From TOLSYN sp963732315 (GTDB lineage: Bacteria > Acidobacteriota > Terriglobia > Terriglobales > Acidobacteriaceae), in contig CAVSYY010000012.1 in assembly GCA_963732315.1 (NCBI GenBank), positions 135,828 through 199,827 of the forward strand: a stretch of 64,000 nucleotides of DNA, read 5' to 3'. The notes beneath the pieces were generated by a model. The model saw only the letters and a list, made by a program, of their open reading frames with translations, was not told where the DNA came from and made no database searches. Position numbers and translations under genes: made by a program. Position 1 is the stretch's first letter; each line of letters begins with the position of its first letter. Positions 50,264 through 58,879 of this stretch are shown here, in pieces.

Positions 50264-51473
50264 GCCCCGCGCCTGCAGCCGGCAGCGCAGCGTTACCCGA
50301 CCTGGCCTCTGCAGCCGGCAGCCAAGCGTTACCGGGCCCGTGAGCCTGCGGTTGGCGGCGCGCCGTTATCCGACCCGGCGCCATCTGAGTCCTTTCCTGC
50401 TGCCCCGTGGGCGAGCCAAAGCCTTCCCGCTTCATCCGCAGATCGGAGTCCAGAAGCACAAAAGCCTCCAGCGGGTGGCGGTGGTGCCCCGAATCCGTAC
50501 CGGAATAGCTCTCCAAGGGGGAGTCCGGGTACATAAAACGCACGTCGCTGAAGTGCACCAGGTAGCCCGGAGTCGGCTCGCCTAGCGCCTCGGCCTCCAC
50601 CAGCGGGAATCGGGCCCACTCCAAATACGCGCGTCCCAAGCCGGTCTTCTCCGCCGCATCCGTCGCCGCCGCAGGTTGCGGCTTGTAGTAGGTTTCGGCG
50701 CGATTGCCAGGATCGACTTCCGGGCGCAGCGAATCCACCTCCATCGAAACGTAGGCCTCGGAGGTCTCGGCCACTCCCGCCCACCGGAACGGGTTCACCA
50801 TATACGGGAAGGCGGCGGTGCGAATCGACGGCTCCCCCTGAAACTCGACGCCATCCATGGCGGCCAGCGCGCGCCGGTGCTCAAAGTCGCGCACTCCCCA
50901 CAGCACCACGATAAACAGCAGCGCGGCAATCGCGGCGCCGCGTCCCCGTGGGCCGCTGGAGCGTCCGCCAATCTCCTGGTTCACCAGGCCGAACAGCCAC
51001 GGCAGCACCAGCGCCGCCAGCAGCGCCGCTGTTATCAATGGCTCGAAGATGAACACGATGTCCCACGCATACCAGTGCCGCGAGAAGGGATAGAAGGGCC
51101 GCAATCCGTAGCTGTTGGTAAAGTCCAGCAGCAGGTGGGAGAGCGCCGCCACGCAGGCCAGCAGGTAGAGCAATCCCCATCGGCGCAGCGGAGCTGCCGC
51201 CAGCGCTCGCCCGCGCCGGTGCCGCTGCCAGAATGCGTCCACCAGCCAGATCACGCCCACTACCAACCCCGCAAGGAACGGAATCGCCACGAAGGTATGG
51301 GTAATGCCCCGGTGCTCGATGAACTCGCAAGCCGAGCCCTTGACCATGGCTAGGATATCCAGGTCCGCAGCCTCGGCCGCAAGCATCATGGTGACCGTGG
51401 CCAGCGCAGTCTTCCGGTTGAAGCCCGTGCGGGCCAGGGTAGCGCCGGTAAGTAGGTGGGTAACAGGCTCCAT
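50250..51473 (-). CDS. YdjM/DUF457-type membrane-bound metal-dependent hydrolase
   Basis: 407 residues. The N-terminal half carries the family histidines: MEPVTHLLTGATLAR, EAADLDILA and FIEHRGITHTF, then LLACVAALSHLLLDFTNSYGLRPF, with about five membrane helices to residue 195. A soluble C-terminal domain follows. The last about 45 residues (from MAPGRITARR) are translated from a repeat array at 50265-50385 and look like read-through after loss of an earlier stop. Role unknown; relatives are linked to DNA damage or lipid metabolism. Confidence 0.85.
   Translation of the reverse strand: MEPVTHLLTGATLARTGFNRKTALATVTMMLAAEAADLDILAMVKGSACEFIEHRGITHTFVAIPFLAGLVVGVIWLVDAFWQRHRRGRALAAAPLRRWGLLYLLACVAALSHLLLDFTNSYGLRPFYPFSRHWYAWDIVFIFEPLITAALLAALVLPWLFGLVNQEIGGRSSGPRGRGAAIAALLFIVVLWGVRDFEHRRALAAMDGVEFQGEPSIRTAAFPYMVNPFRWAGVAETSEAYVSMEVDSLRPEVDPGNRAETYYKPQPAAATDAAEKTGLGRAYLEWARFPLVEAEALGEPTPGYLVHFSDVRFMYPDSPLESYSGTDSGHHRHPLEAFVLLDSDLRMKREGFGSPTGQQERTQMAPGRITARRQPQAHGPGNAWLPAAEARSGNAALPAAGAGPNSF
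50265..50385. repeat. three CGGCCGGAGCGGC-family repeats in tandem
   Basis: CCTGCAGCCGGCAGCGCAGC plus GTTACCCGACC, CTCTGCAGCCGGCAGCCAAG plus CGTTACCGGGCC, and CCTGCGGTTGGCGGCGCGCC plus GTTATCCGACC. They encode the C-terminal tail of the minus-strand hydrolase. Confidence 0.65.
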
Positions 51474-51529
51474 GACGTAAGTCTCAGGTTGGCAAGCTTC
51501 GTTGTAAAAGTCAAAGCCGAAGCGCAGTC

Positions 51530-51625
51530 GGGTAACGAGTTGGGTAACGCAAGGCTGCCAGCCGCTGGCGACCCGCGCCCGCGGCCGGAAGCGGCGTCTG
51601 TCGCCGCGTTACCCGACCGCCCAAG
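51530..51625. repeat. CGGCCGGAGCGGC-family repeats, one inverted and one direct
   Basis: GTCGGGTAACGAGTTGGGTAACGCAAGGCTG (inverted half, from about 51528) faces GCGCCCGCGGCCGGAAGCGG, then CGTCTGTCGCCGCGTTACCCGACC (to 51621). It lies between the lipid-kinase gene end and the hydrolase start. Confidence 0.6.
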
Positions 51626-51631
51626 CGCGAG

Positions 51632-52616
51632 TTAGTTGCGCAGCGCCGCCAGTGCCGAACGCCATTCCTCGGCCGGAATCAGCAGCTTCAACGCCTGGGG
51701 AACAATGGAGAGATCGACCGGCGCCGGGCCCAGCAGTTCGCCATCGGCCTGCACCCGCAAGCTCGGAGGCGCGCACCTCAGGGACAAAGCACCGCACCGA
51801 CTTGGCGAAGACAAACGAGAAGTCGGCGTCCGGCGTCTCCAGCTCGTCATAGGGAGCAATGCCGGTCAGCGCCTGCAGCGTGTAACGCAGAATGTGCGCC
51901 CGGCTGGCATTGCGCAGCAGAACCAGCCGCAGTTCCGGCGAGAGCAGGGAACTGCCCGGACGCCAATGCCGCAGCGGCCCGCCAAACGACCGCACTCGCA
52001 TGGCAACCATCTCCAGCGCGGTGGTCTCGATTACCTCCCCGTCGTTCGTCGTGATCTCCACCGGAAAGGCCACAAACGGATGCCGGAAGAGCAGCTTCAT
52101 GCCTTGCGAGTAGTAGGCAAGGTAGCCGCCTCTCTGCTTGGCCCGGGCGTTGGCCCGGTAGATCAGCTCGGCATGCACGCCCACCCCGGCCGCAACCGTA
52201 AAAAAGCGCGAGCGGCCCATCGACTGAATTCGTCCCAGCGAGATCCTGTGCGGCGTAAAGCCCAGCAGCTGCGCCGCCGCACGCTCCGGGTTTCCCGCCA
52301 ATCCCAGGTCGTGGGCCAGTACGTTGCCCGTGCCCAGAGGAATCACCCCCATCATCGCATTGCTCTCGGCTACGCCCTGCAGCACCTCGAAGACCGTGCC
52401 ATCCCCGCCGCAGGCAATCACCGCGTCGCAGCCGGAGGCGATTGCCGCCCGCGCCTGCTCTCCGGCCGAGCCGCGCGCCCGCGTGGCGTCGATGTGCACC
52501 TCCACTCCGGCCCGCCTAAACATCTCGGCAATGCGGCGAACGGTCGCCACCCGGCGCTCCAGGTGGCTTCCGGCAACAGGATTGAATAGAAGGAGGGCTT
52601 TATGAAATGCGGGCAT
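51632..52616 (-). CDS. diacylglycerol kinase/YegS-family lipid kinase, apparent frameshift near the C-terminus
   Basis: About 327 residues when corrected. The catalytic N-domain has NPVAGS, CGGDGTVFEVLQG and GVIPLGTGNVLAHDLG, the diacylglycerol-kinase catalytic pattern. The C-domain is intact up to SVRCFVPEVRA; there the frame leaves the family. In the next frame, PPSLRVQADGELLGPAPVDLSIVPQALKLLIP continues exactly as expected and stops at 51632. One missing base near 51772 (GCGCGCC) accounts for it. Uncorrected, the frame runs to 51609 through repeat DNA. It phosphorylates a lipid diol, probably diacylglycerol. Confidence 0.87.
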
Positions 52617-52707
52617 TCTTTTGGAGTATATCGCAGGGCACCGGCAGGAAGGTTACACGCCGGATGCGAGACTCAGATGGGTAATCGCCCGAGATGCGGC
52701 TGACAAA

Positions 52708-52756
52708 GGGTGCCCCAGGTTCCGCGCCGCGTTCTTTGCGGCGCTAACCTGGGATT
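52708..52756. repeat. dispersed palindromic repeat, CCCAGGTT family, copy C
   Basis: CCCAGGTT (52714-52721) and AACCTGGG (52746-52753) with inner GCGCCGC/GCGGCGC. It abuts the stop of the response-regulator gene. Confidence 0.75.
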
Positions 52757-52759
52757 GCA

Positions 52760-53565
52760 TTAGAATCCGAAGGCGGAAGCCGGAGCGGCCGTCGAGGAGG
52801 GTGCAAGCCCCGCGCCCACTCCAGAGCTCTCTTCCGTCTCTCCATCGCGCTGGGCCTCGTCGAACAGCCGCAGTGCCTCCATCAGCACCGACTGCGTACT
52901 GCGGGTGACCGTCCGCGGACATTCCCTGCGCTCAAAATCGATCCGGAACGCGCCGTCTGTCCAGGCCACCACCTTGTACACCGCCGGCTCTCCGCCCAGA
53001 CGAGCCCATGGTGGCGTGAACCAGTTGACCGTCATGGAAGACCATTTCGCAGCGCTGACCATTGCGGGTCAGCAGCCAGAATGCAGCTCTTGCGCCCGAT
53101 ATCCAGGGTCTGCAGCAGGTCCATCACGGACATCTGCGCCAGGGTGCCGCGCACGCTGGTCGAGTCGCCGGCCTCGCGCGTCGCCTTGCTCAGCACCACG
53201 CGGTCCAGCACCCGCTTGATCCGCGCCGTGGCCTCATCCACGAAAAACGGCTTTTCGATAAACTCTTCCACCATCGGTCCGCAGCCCGCCAAAGGACCGG
53301 CAATATCGGCCCGCGATGCCAGCATCACCACCGCGGCCTGAGGGCAGGCGCTGGCCAGCTTGCCCAGCAGCTCCAGGCCGCTCAGCCCCGGCATCCGGTA
53401 GTCGCACACCACCAGGTCCGGCGCCTGGGTTTCAGTCCGCCGCAGCGCCTCTGCGGCACTGCCAACCGCATGTACCGACGCCAGGCGCGAAAGCGATTTC
53501 AGCAGCAACTCGCGAATCGAAGCATTATCGTCCACCACCAATACGTCGATCTCCGGGCCCATCAT
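52760..53565 (-). CDS. response regulator with C-terminal DUF4388 domain, two apparent frameshifts
   Basis: The start ATG at 53565 overlaps the moaC stop (ATGA). The receiver has DD (in LVVDDN), the phospho-acceptor in VVCDYRMPGLSG, the switch Ser in MLASRAD and Lys in IEKPFF. After a linker, a DUF4388 (PATAN-like) domain starts at GTLAQMSVMDLLQTLDIGRKS. An extra base near 53077 and another near 53000 break it; correcting both gives NGQRCEMVFHDGQLVHATMG joined to LGGEPAVYKVVAWTDGAFRIDFE, ending at 52760. DUF4388 regulators are linked to gliding motility and polarity in myxobacteria; here the partner kinase is unknown. As read, only 53565-53032 and 53062-52760 are open. Confidence 0.78.
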
Positions 53566-54122
53566 TTCGCCTTTCTTGCATCGCAATCCGCGCTCTTGCC
53601 GGCGGAGTTGCGCTGGTACTCTCCGCTCTTGCCGCCCTGCTTGCGCTCCAGTTGTATCGAACGGATCTCGATGCCTTTGTCTAAAGCCTTGCACATGTCA
53701 TAAATCGTAAGCGCCGCCACCGAGACCGCCGTTAAAGCCTCCATCTCCACCCCGGTTCCGGCTGTCGTCGTGGCCCGGGAGAGCAGCGCAACCCCATCTT
53801 CGCACAGCGAATACGAGATATCCACGAAGCTCAGGGCCACCGGGTGACACATTGGTATTAGCTCCCACGTGCGTTTGGCCGCCTGTATCCCCGCAATCCG
53901 AGCGACCTCGAACGGATCGCCCTTGGGATTCGCCGGCAGCGCCGCCAGAACCTTCGGGCTCATCACCACCCGCGCGCTGGCCTCCGCCGTGCGCACCGTG
54001 GGCGGTTTTCCCGAAACATCCACCATGGTGGCCCGTCCCGAGCTGTCGTAGTGCGACAGCTTCGGCTGGGCTTCGCCGCTCCCGGCTATCGCAGTCTTGC
54101 GCATTTTGGACTTGGCCGCCAT
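53562..54122 (-). CDS. moaC: cyclic pyranopterin monophosphate synthase
   Basis: 186 residues. Second step of molybdenum cofactor synthesis. The active-site stretch KRTWELIPMCHPVALSFVDI and the TGVEMEALTAVSVAALTIYDMCKA helix are intact, as is MVDVSGKPPTVRTA at the N-terminus. The C-terminal 25 residues (KQGGKSGEYQRN...) are an extra basic tail. No other moa gene is in the window. It overlaps the response regulator downstream by 4 nt. Confidence 0.96.
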   Translation of the reverse strand: MAAKSKMRKTAIAGSGEAQPKLSHYDSSGRATMVDVSGKPPTVRTAEASARVVMSPKVLAALPANPKGDPFEVARIAGIQAAKRTWELIPMCHPVALSFVDISYSLCEDGVALLSRATTTAGTGVEMEALTAVSVAALTIYDMCKALDKGIEIRSIQLERKQGGKSGEYQRNSAGKSADCDARKAK

Positions 54123-54348
54123 GCCAGTTCACCTCCTGGGCTCCATGTAAAACATGTCCCGATCCGCCGCCAACCTCCGGCAGCATGGGCCATTGTATGG
54201 GATTCCCGCCCGGGCGTCTGCGCCGGACGGGCCGCTGGAACCGATCCGTGCAGGGGTGAAGATTTGTAACGGCTGGCGCGTCCCCGAAACTCTGCCACTT
54301 CACCGCAGCCGCCGCATCTGCGAAAATAAAGACGTGAGTCACCAAACA

Positions 54349-55365
54349 ATGCAGGTAGCCGTAATCGGCGTGGGCTCCTTTGGACGCAACCATGCCCGGG
54401 TGTACAAAGAACTGAGCAGCGAAGGTGTGCAGCTGGCTGCCGTAGTGGACGCCAACCTCGAGCGCGCCCAGGCCGTGGCGGCCGAGTTCGGCGGCCAGGC
54501 CTTTGCCTCCGTCGGCCAGATGCTGGCCGCCTGTCCCGATGTCCGCGCCGCCAGCGTCGCCGTCCCCACCGTCGCGCACCTGGAGACCGCACGCCAGCTC
54601 ATGGAGTGCGGCATCGACGTGCTCATTGAAAAGCCGCTGGCTCCCTCAGTAGCCGAGGCCGACGCTCTCATCGCTCTCGCCCGGCAGCACGGCCGCATCT
54701 GTCAGGCCGGTCACCTGGAGCGCTTCAATCCCGCGGTGCGCGCCACCTGGGCGCTGCTCACCCGTCCCATGTTCTTCGAGGTGCACCGCCTCAGCGTCTT
54801 CACCCCGCGCTCGCTCGATGTCGATGTCGTCCTCGATCTCATGATCCATGACCTGGACATCGTGCTCAAAATGGCCAACTCTCCCGTGCGCGAGTTGCGC
54901 GCCGTCGGCCTTCCCGTCCTCACCGGCAAAGTCGATATCGCCAGCGTCCGCATCGAATTCGAGAGCGGCTGCATCGCCAACTTCACCGCCAGCCGCATCA
55001 GCACCGAACGGGTCCGCAAGCTGCGCTTCTTCCAGCCCGCGCAATACGTCTCGCTCGATTACTCGCGCCGCGATGTCTTTTCGCTCAACGTCAAGCCAAC
55101 CGCCGGGGGCTTCCCCGAGATCGCACCCTGCAAGCCGGCCGTCACCGACGAAGAGCCCTTGCACGCCGAGCTGCGCAGCTTTCTCGCGTCCGTCCGCCAA
55201 CGCACCGTCCCCGAGGTCACCTTGGAGGACGGACGTGCCGCACTCGACCTGGCCATCGCCATCCAGCAGCAGATGGTGGAGCACCAGAAGCGCGCGGGCC
55301 TTGACCAGGTAGCCGCCGCCATGCGCGGAGCCATCTCACTTGGGGTTACCCCATCTGAAGTTTAG
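54349..55365 (+). CDS. Gfo/Idh/MocA family NAD(P)-dependent oxidoreductase
   Basis: 338 residues from the ATG at 54349; a GTG at 54334 in frame is possible and neither has a clear Shine-Dalgarno. Rossmann motif AVIGVGSFGRNHARVY, the EKPLAPSVAEADALI lysine motif, and the HLERFNPAVRATWALL and LMIHDLDIVL stretches typical of UDP-sugar 3-dehydrogenases and myo-inositol dehydrogenase relatives. It heads the long plus-strand run that includes LPS heptose genes, so a role in sugar-nucleotide oxidation is plausible but unproven. Confidence 0.9.
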   Translation: MQVAVIGVGSFGRNHARVYKELSSEGVQLAAVVDANLERAQAVAAEFGGQAFASVGQMLAACPDVRAASVAVPTVAHLETARQLMECGIDVLIEKPLAPSVAEADALIALARQHGRICQAGHLERFNPAVRATWALLTRPMFFEVHRLSVFTPRSLDVDVVLDLMIHDLDIVLKMANSPVRELRAVGLPVLTGKVDIASVRIEFESGCIANFTASRISTERVRKLRFFQPAQYVSLDYSRRDVFSLNVKPTAGGFPEIAPCKPAVTDEEPLHAELRSFLASVRQRTVPEVTLEDGRAALDLAIAIQQQMVEHQKRAGLDQVAAAMRGAISLGVTPSEV

Positions 55366-56464
55366 GAGTCCCACGATCGAATCCGAGAGCAACAACCCGG
55401 TCGCGCCTCCACCTCCGCCTGAGCCTCTGTTCTCCCGGGTGCGCCCGCGGCGGCGCATGCGCGACCATGATGATCCCGAGTACATGCCGCACATGCTGGC
55501 TGAGCTCGAGGACGAATTGGCGCGCTCGCGCAAGCGCGAGGCTTTCTGGATCTCGGTCGTCGTCCACATTGTCTTCATCCTGCTCATCATCTTTTCGCCC
55601 GAGCTGCTGCCCCAGTGGGCGCAGCCCCACCTGCTGCGCGCCGAGGACCTGGCCCACTCCAAGGAACCCACCTTCCTCGTCCTGCCCAAGGACATGCAGA
55701 AGCCCCCGGAGAAGGTTCATACCAACAAGCTGAGCGACAAGAACCGTATCGCCGAAACCCCGCATCCCCAGATCGACCGCAAGACCCTGGAAACCCTGCG
55801 CAGCCAGGGAAACATGAGGCCGCCCTCGCCGCCGCCCGCGATGCCGTCCATGCCCCAGCCGGCCGTCGCCCCGCAACCGGCCCCCGCGCAATCGGCCTTC
55901 AACCAGCCGCCCCGGATGCAGCCCAGAATGCAACCCACCGAACCTCCGCAGGAGCAGCCCATGCCCAACGCCTTCAAGATGCCGGGCTCGGTGGGAGACT
56001 CCATCGCCCAAGCCGCCCGCAATACCCGTCCCCGCTTCCCTGGAGGAGCGGGCGGCGCGGGCGGCACCGGCTACGGATCGGGTCCCAGCGACCGCAATGC
56101 CCACATGGGCTCCTTCGCCATCCTCAGCGACACCCAGGGCGTGGACTTCGGCCCCTACCTGTCGCGCATCCAGCAGTCGATCCAGAACAACGTGTATCTC
56201 CTCGCACCCGAGGAAGTCCGTCCGCCCATGATGAAGCACGGCAAAGTCGTCATTCGCTTTCTCATCATGGCCGACGGCAAGGTGATGGGCACAAACGTTG
56301 AATCCTCCTCCGGAGATGTCCCCATCGACCGGGCCTCCCTGGGATCCATCACTGCCTCAACCCCATTCCCGCCGTTGCCGAACGAATTTCACGGCCCCTA
56401 CATCGAACTGCTCGCCAGTTTCTACTACAACCCCAAAACCGGCGAAATGGAACGCGACCAGTAA
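55340..56464 (+). CDS. TonB/TolA-like protein with C-terminal TonB domain
   Basis: 374 residues if the TTG at 55340 is the start, overlapping the previous gene by 26 nt. An AGGAG at 55364-55368 is followed at the right distance by ATC (55376), not by a usual start. A Pro-rich N-terminus and a coiled stretch (MLAELEDELARSRKREAF) precede one membrane helix (WISVVVHIVFILLIIFSPELL). A long Pro/Gln/Met-rich periplasmic spacer leads to a GGAGGAGG linker and a C-terminal TonB/TolA-like domain (YLSRIQQSIQNNVYLLAP, then GKVVIRFLIMADGKVMGTNVESSSGD). It should carry energy or a structural link to the outer membrane. The 30-residue cytoplasmic lead before the helix is longer than in TonB. Confidence 0.85.
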   Translation: MGLPHLKFRSPTIESESNNPVAPPPPPEPLFSRVRPRRRMRDHDDPEYMPHMLAELEDELARSRKREAFWISVVVHIVFILLIIFSPELLPQWAQPHLLRAEDLAHSKEPTFLVLPKDMQKPPEKVHTNKLSDKNRIAETPHPQIDRKTLETLRSQGNMRPPSPPPAMPSMPQPAVAPQPAPAQSAFNQPPRMQPRMQPTEPPQEQPMPNAFKMPGSVGDSIAQAARNTRPRFPGGAGGAGGTGYGSGPSDRNAHMGSFAILSDTQGVDFGPYLSRIQQSIQNNVYLLAPEEVRPPMMKHGKVVIRFLIMADGKVMGTNVESSSGDVPIDRASLGSITASTPFPPLPNEFHGPYIELLASFYYNPKTGEMERDQ

Positions 56465-56585
56465 CCGTCAGGTGCCCTCCCTAAATCTGGGTCCTCCCCC
56501 TTCTCTTCCTCCCCCCCCCTCCCCTGCGCAGACCAAAACTTCTCGTACGATTCTGACCAATCTCCCGCCGCCCGTTTCGCGTAGA

Positions 56586-56726
56586 ATGGCCGCGATGCCA
56601 CTTCTGAACCGCCAGCCGGAAGCCCCCTATATCCGTGGTCTGCTCGTCGTCCTCGGACTCATCCTGGCCATCTCCGCGCTGCGCTACCTCCCATTTTTCC
56701 TGCATAACGTCCTGGGCGTGCGATGA
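56586..56726 (+). CDS. 46-residue membrane ORF coupled to miaA
   Basis: Starts at ATG 56586 (or 56595) and ends at 56726, overlapping the miaA start as ATGA. It has a short polar N-terminus (PLLNRQPEAPYIRG), one helix (LLVVLGLILAISALRYLPFFL) and the end HNVLGVR. No strong ribosome binding site. The 4-nt overlap and the clean helix argue for a real gene; I recognise no family. The 120-nt stretch before it is C-rich and non-coding. Confidence 0.6.
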   Translation: MAAMPLLNRQPEAPYIRGLLVVLGLILAISALRYLPFFLHNVLGVR

Positions 56727-57673
56727 ACCCCGCCAACGAAACTCCGCCCGCAATACCATCAACCCAGTCCCCGCTGCTGGTCGTCGCCGGCCCCACCGCC
56801 AGCGGCAAGTCCTCGCTCGCCATCGCCCTGGCCCTCGAATTCGGTGGCGAGATCATCAGCTGCGACTCGGTTGCCGTCTACCGCGAATTCGAAATCGGCA
56901 CCGCCAAACCATCGCTCGAAGAGCGCGCCATCGTCCCTCACCACCTCATCGACGTCGTCTCCCCCGACGCCTGGTTCACCGCTGGAGACTACGCCCGCCA
57001 GGCCCGTGCCGCCGCCGCCGCAATCACCAGTCGCGGACGCCTTCCCATCGTCTGCGGAGGCACCGGCCTCTACCTGCGCGCCATGCTCGAAGGCCTCTTC
57101 GACGGACCCGAGCGCGACGAGGATCTTCGCCGCCGCCTGCGTCATCGCCGCCGCCCCGCTTCGCTCTGGCGACTGCTGCGCCGCCTCGATCCCGAATCCG
57201 CTCTCCGCATTCATCCCAACGACGAGCCCAAGCTCATCCGCGCCATCGAGGTCTGCGCCACGGCGGCCCGCCCCATGAGCCAGCTCCTGATCCATGGCCG
57301 CGATCCCATCCAGGGCTACCGCATCCTGCGCATCGGGCTCAACCCCCGGCGCGACGCCCTCTACGAGCGCATCAACCTGCGCTGCGCCCGCATGTTCGAC
57401 GAGGGACTGGTCGAAGAGACCCGCGGCCTGCTCGCCCGCTACGGACCCGAGGTCTTTGCCATGCGCTCGCTCGGCTACCGCCAGGCCGCCGGCTTCCTGC
57501 GCGGCGAATGTGGGCTCGCCGAGGCCGTCTCCGCCGCCCAGCAGGGACACCGCAACTACGCCAAGCGCCAGCTCACCTGGTTTCGCCGTGACGTTGATTT
57601 TTGCTGGCTGGAGGACTTCGGAACTTCCGCCACGGAGCGTGCCTCCGGCTTCGTGCGTGACTTCCTCGCCTAG
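56723..57673 (+). CDS. miaA: tRNA dimethylallyltransferase
   Basis: 316 residues. Prenylates A37 of tRNAs that read UNN codons. P-loop GPTASGKSS (23-31), CDSVAVYREFEIGTAKP with the catalytic Asp, HHLIDVVSPDAWFTAGDY, GGTGLYLRAMLEGL, and the C-terminal RQLTWFRRD are canonical. The protein lacks the zinc-finger extension of eukaryotic forms. Start coupled to the 46-residue ORF. Confidence 0.97.
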   Translation: MNPANETPPAIPSTQSPLLVVAGPTASGKSSLAIALALEFGGEIISCDSVAVYREFEIGTAKPSLEERAIVPHHLIDVVSPDAWFTAGDYARQARAAAAAITSRGRLPIVCGGTGLYLRAMLEGLFDGPERDEDLRRRLRHRRRPASLWRLLRRLDPESALRIHPNDEPKLIRAIEVCATAARPMSQLLIHGRDPIQGYRILRIGLNPRRDALYERINLRCARMFDEGLVEETRGLLARYGPEVFAMRSLGYRQAAGFLRGECGLAEAVSAAQQGHRNYAKRQLTWFRRDVDFCWLEDFGTSATERASGFVRDFLA

Positions 57674-57679
57674 CGGCGG

Positions 57680-57716
57680 GTGGCCCATATTTGCCTTCTT
57701 TTGGCGAATGTGGGGA
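57680..57716. repeat. dispersed palindromic repeat, GTGGCCCA family, copy f
   Basis: CCCATATTTGCC and GGCGAATGTGGG around TTCTTTT, 7 nt after miaA. Confidence 0.75.
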
Positions 57717-57796
57717 GGCAAAATGCACGTCCCTGAACCTCTCGGCCGCTGTCCCTGCTCGCCCAGAGCTCTCCCTCATGAGAGAATCTCTGTGCA

Positions 57797-58867
57797 ATGG
57801 CGCGCATCCAGAAATCATCTCCCAGCAAGCTAGCTAAAAAACGCTCCCTCCATCACGGATTGACCGGCCCGCAAAAACTGCGTCGCATCGTCGAGTCGTT
57901 CTCCAACCTCAGCGTGCTCGTCATGGCCGACCTCATCGCCGACGAGTTCGTCTCCGGCGAGATCGCCCGCGTCTCCCGCGAAGCGCCCGTGCTCATCCTC
58001 AAGCATCGCGAGCGCACCCTGATTCCCGGCGGCGGAGCCAACGCCATCATGAACCTCGCCGCCCTCGGCGTTACCGCCCTGCCCGTCGGCATGGTGGGCG
58101 ATGACGAAGCCGGCCGCGCCCTCATCCAGATCTTCCGCAAGAACAAGATCTCGGTCAGCGGCATCTCCCGCCTCAAGGGTCACAGCACCACCACCAAGAC
58201 GCGCATCCTGGCCTACTCCTCGCACTCTTCGCGCCAGCAGGTAGTGCGCATCGACCGCGAGTGCGAGCTGTTGCCGGAGACCCATCACGCCCTGGTCGAA
58301 CTGGTCGCCTCCGCCCGCGAATACGCGCCCGCCGCCGATGCCGTGCTGCTCAGCGATTACGGCTACGGAGCGGTCTCCCCGCGCCTGTTCAACTTCGTCC
58401 GCGCCAAGGGAGCGCTCGGCGACACGCCCGTCACCCTCGACAGCCGCTACCGCATGTTGGACTACGAGGGCGTGACCGCCGCCACTCCCAATGAGTCCGA
58501 GGTCGAAGCTGCGCTACGCCTCAAAATCGGCGACGACCGCGCCATGCTCCTCGAAGCTGGCTGCGCTCTCATCCGTCAGATGAAACTCGAATCGCTGGTC
58601 ATCACCCGCGGCAGCGACGGCATGGTGGCCTTCGAGAATGACAAAAAGATCGCTCCGCTGGAGATTCCCACCCACGGCAACAGCCAGGTGGTGGACGTCA
58701 CCGGCGCCGGCGACACCGTCATCGCCACCTTCACCGCCGCCCTCGCCGCCGGAGCCGACACCGCCAGCGCCGCCCGCCTCGCTAACTACGCCGGAGGCAT
58801 CGTCGTCATGAAGCGCGGCACCGCGACAGTCACCCGCGACGAGCTCCTGGCCGCAATTGGGGAATAA
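57797..58867 (+). CDS. hldA: D-glycero-beta-D-manno-heptose-7-phosphate kinase
   Basis: 356 residues, PfkB/ribokinase fold. Phosphorylates heptose-7-phosphate at O-1 for LPS inner core. The glycine-rich motif ERTLIPGGGANAIMNLAALG, the DSRYRMLDYEGVTAATPNE motif and the catalytic VVDVTGAGDTVIATFTA are all present. It begins with a basic 25-residue tail. Unlike E. coli HldE, kinase and nucleotidyltransferase are separate genes; the partner follows after 76 nt holding a repeat. Confidence 0.93.
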   Translation: MARIQKSSPSKLAKKRSLHHGLTGPQKLRRIVESFSNLSVLVMADLIADEFVSGEIARVSREAPVLILKHRERTLIPGGGANAIMNLAALGVTALPVGMVGDDEAGRALIQIFRKNKISVSGISRLKGHSTTTKTRILAYSSHSSRQQVVRIDRECELLPETHHALVELVASAREYAPAADAVLLSDYGYGAVSPRLFNFVRAKGALGDTPVTLDSRYRMLDYEGVTAATPNESEVEAALRLKIGDDRAMLLEAGCALIRQMKLESLVITRGSDGMVAFENDKKIAPLEIPTHGNSQVVDVTGAGDTVIATFTAALAAGADTASAARLANYAGGIVVMKRGTATVTRDELLAAIGE

Positions 58868-58879
58868 ATCAGGCGGGCG

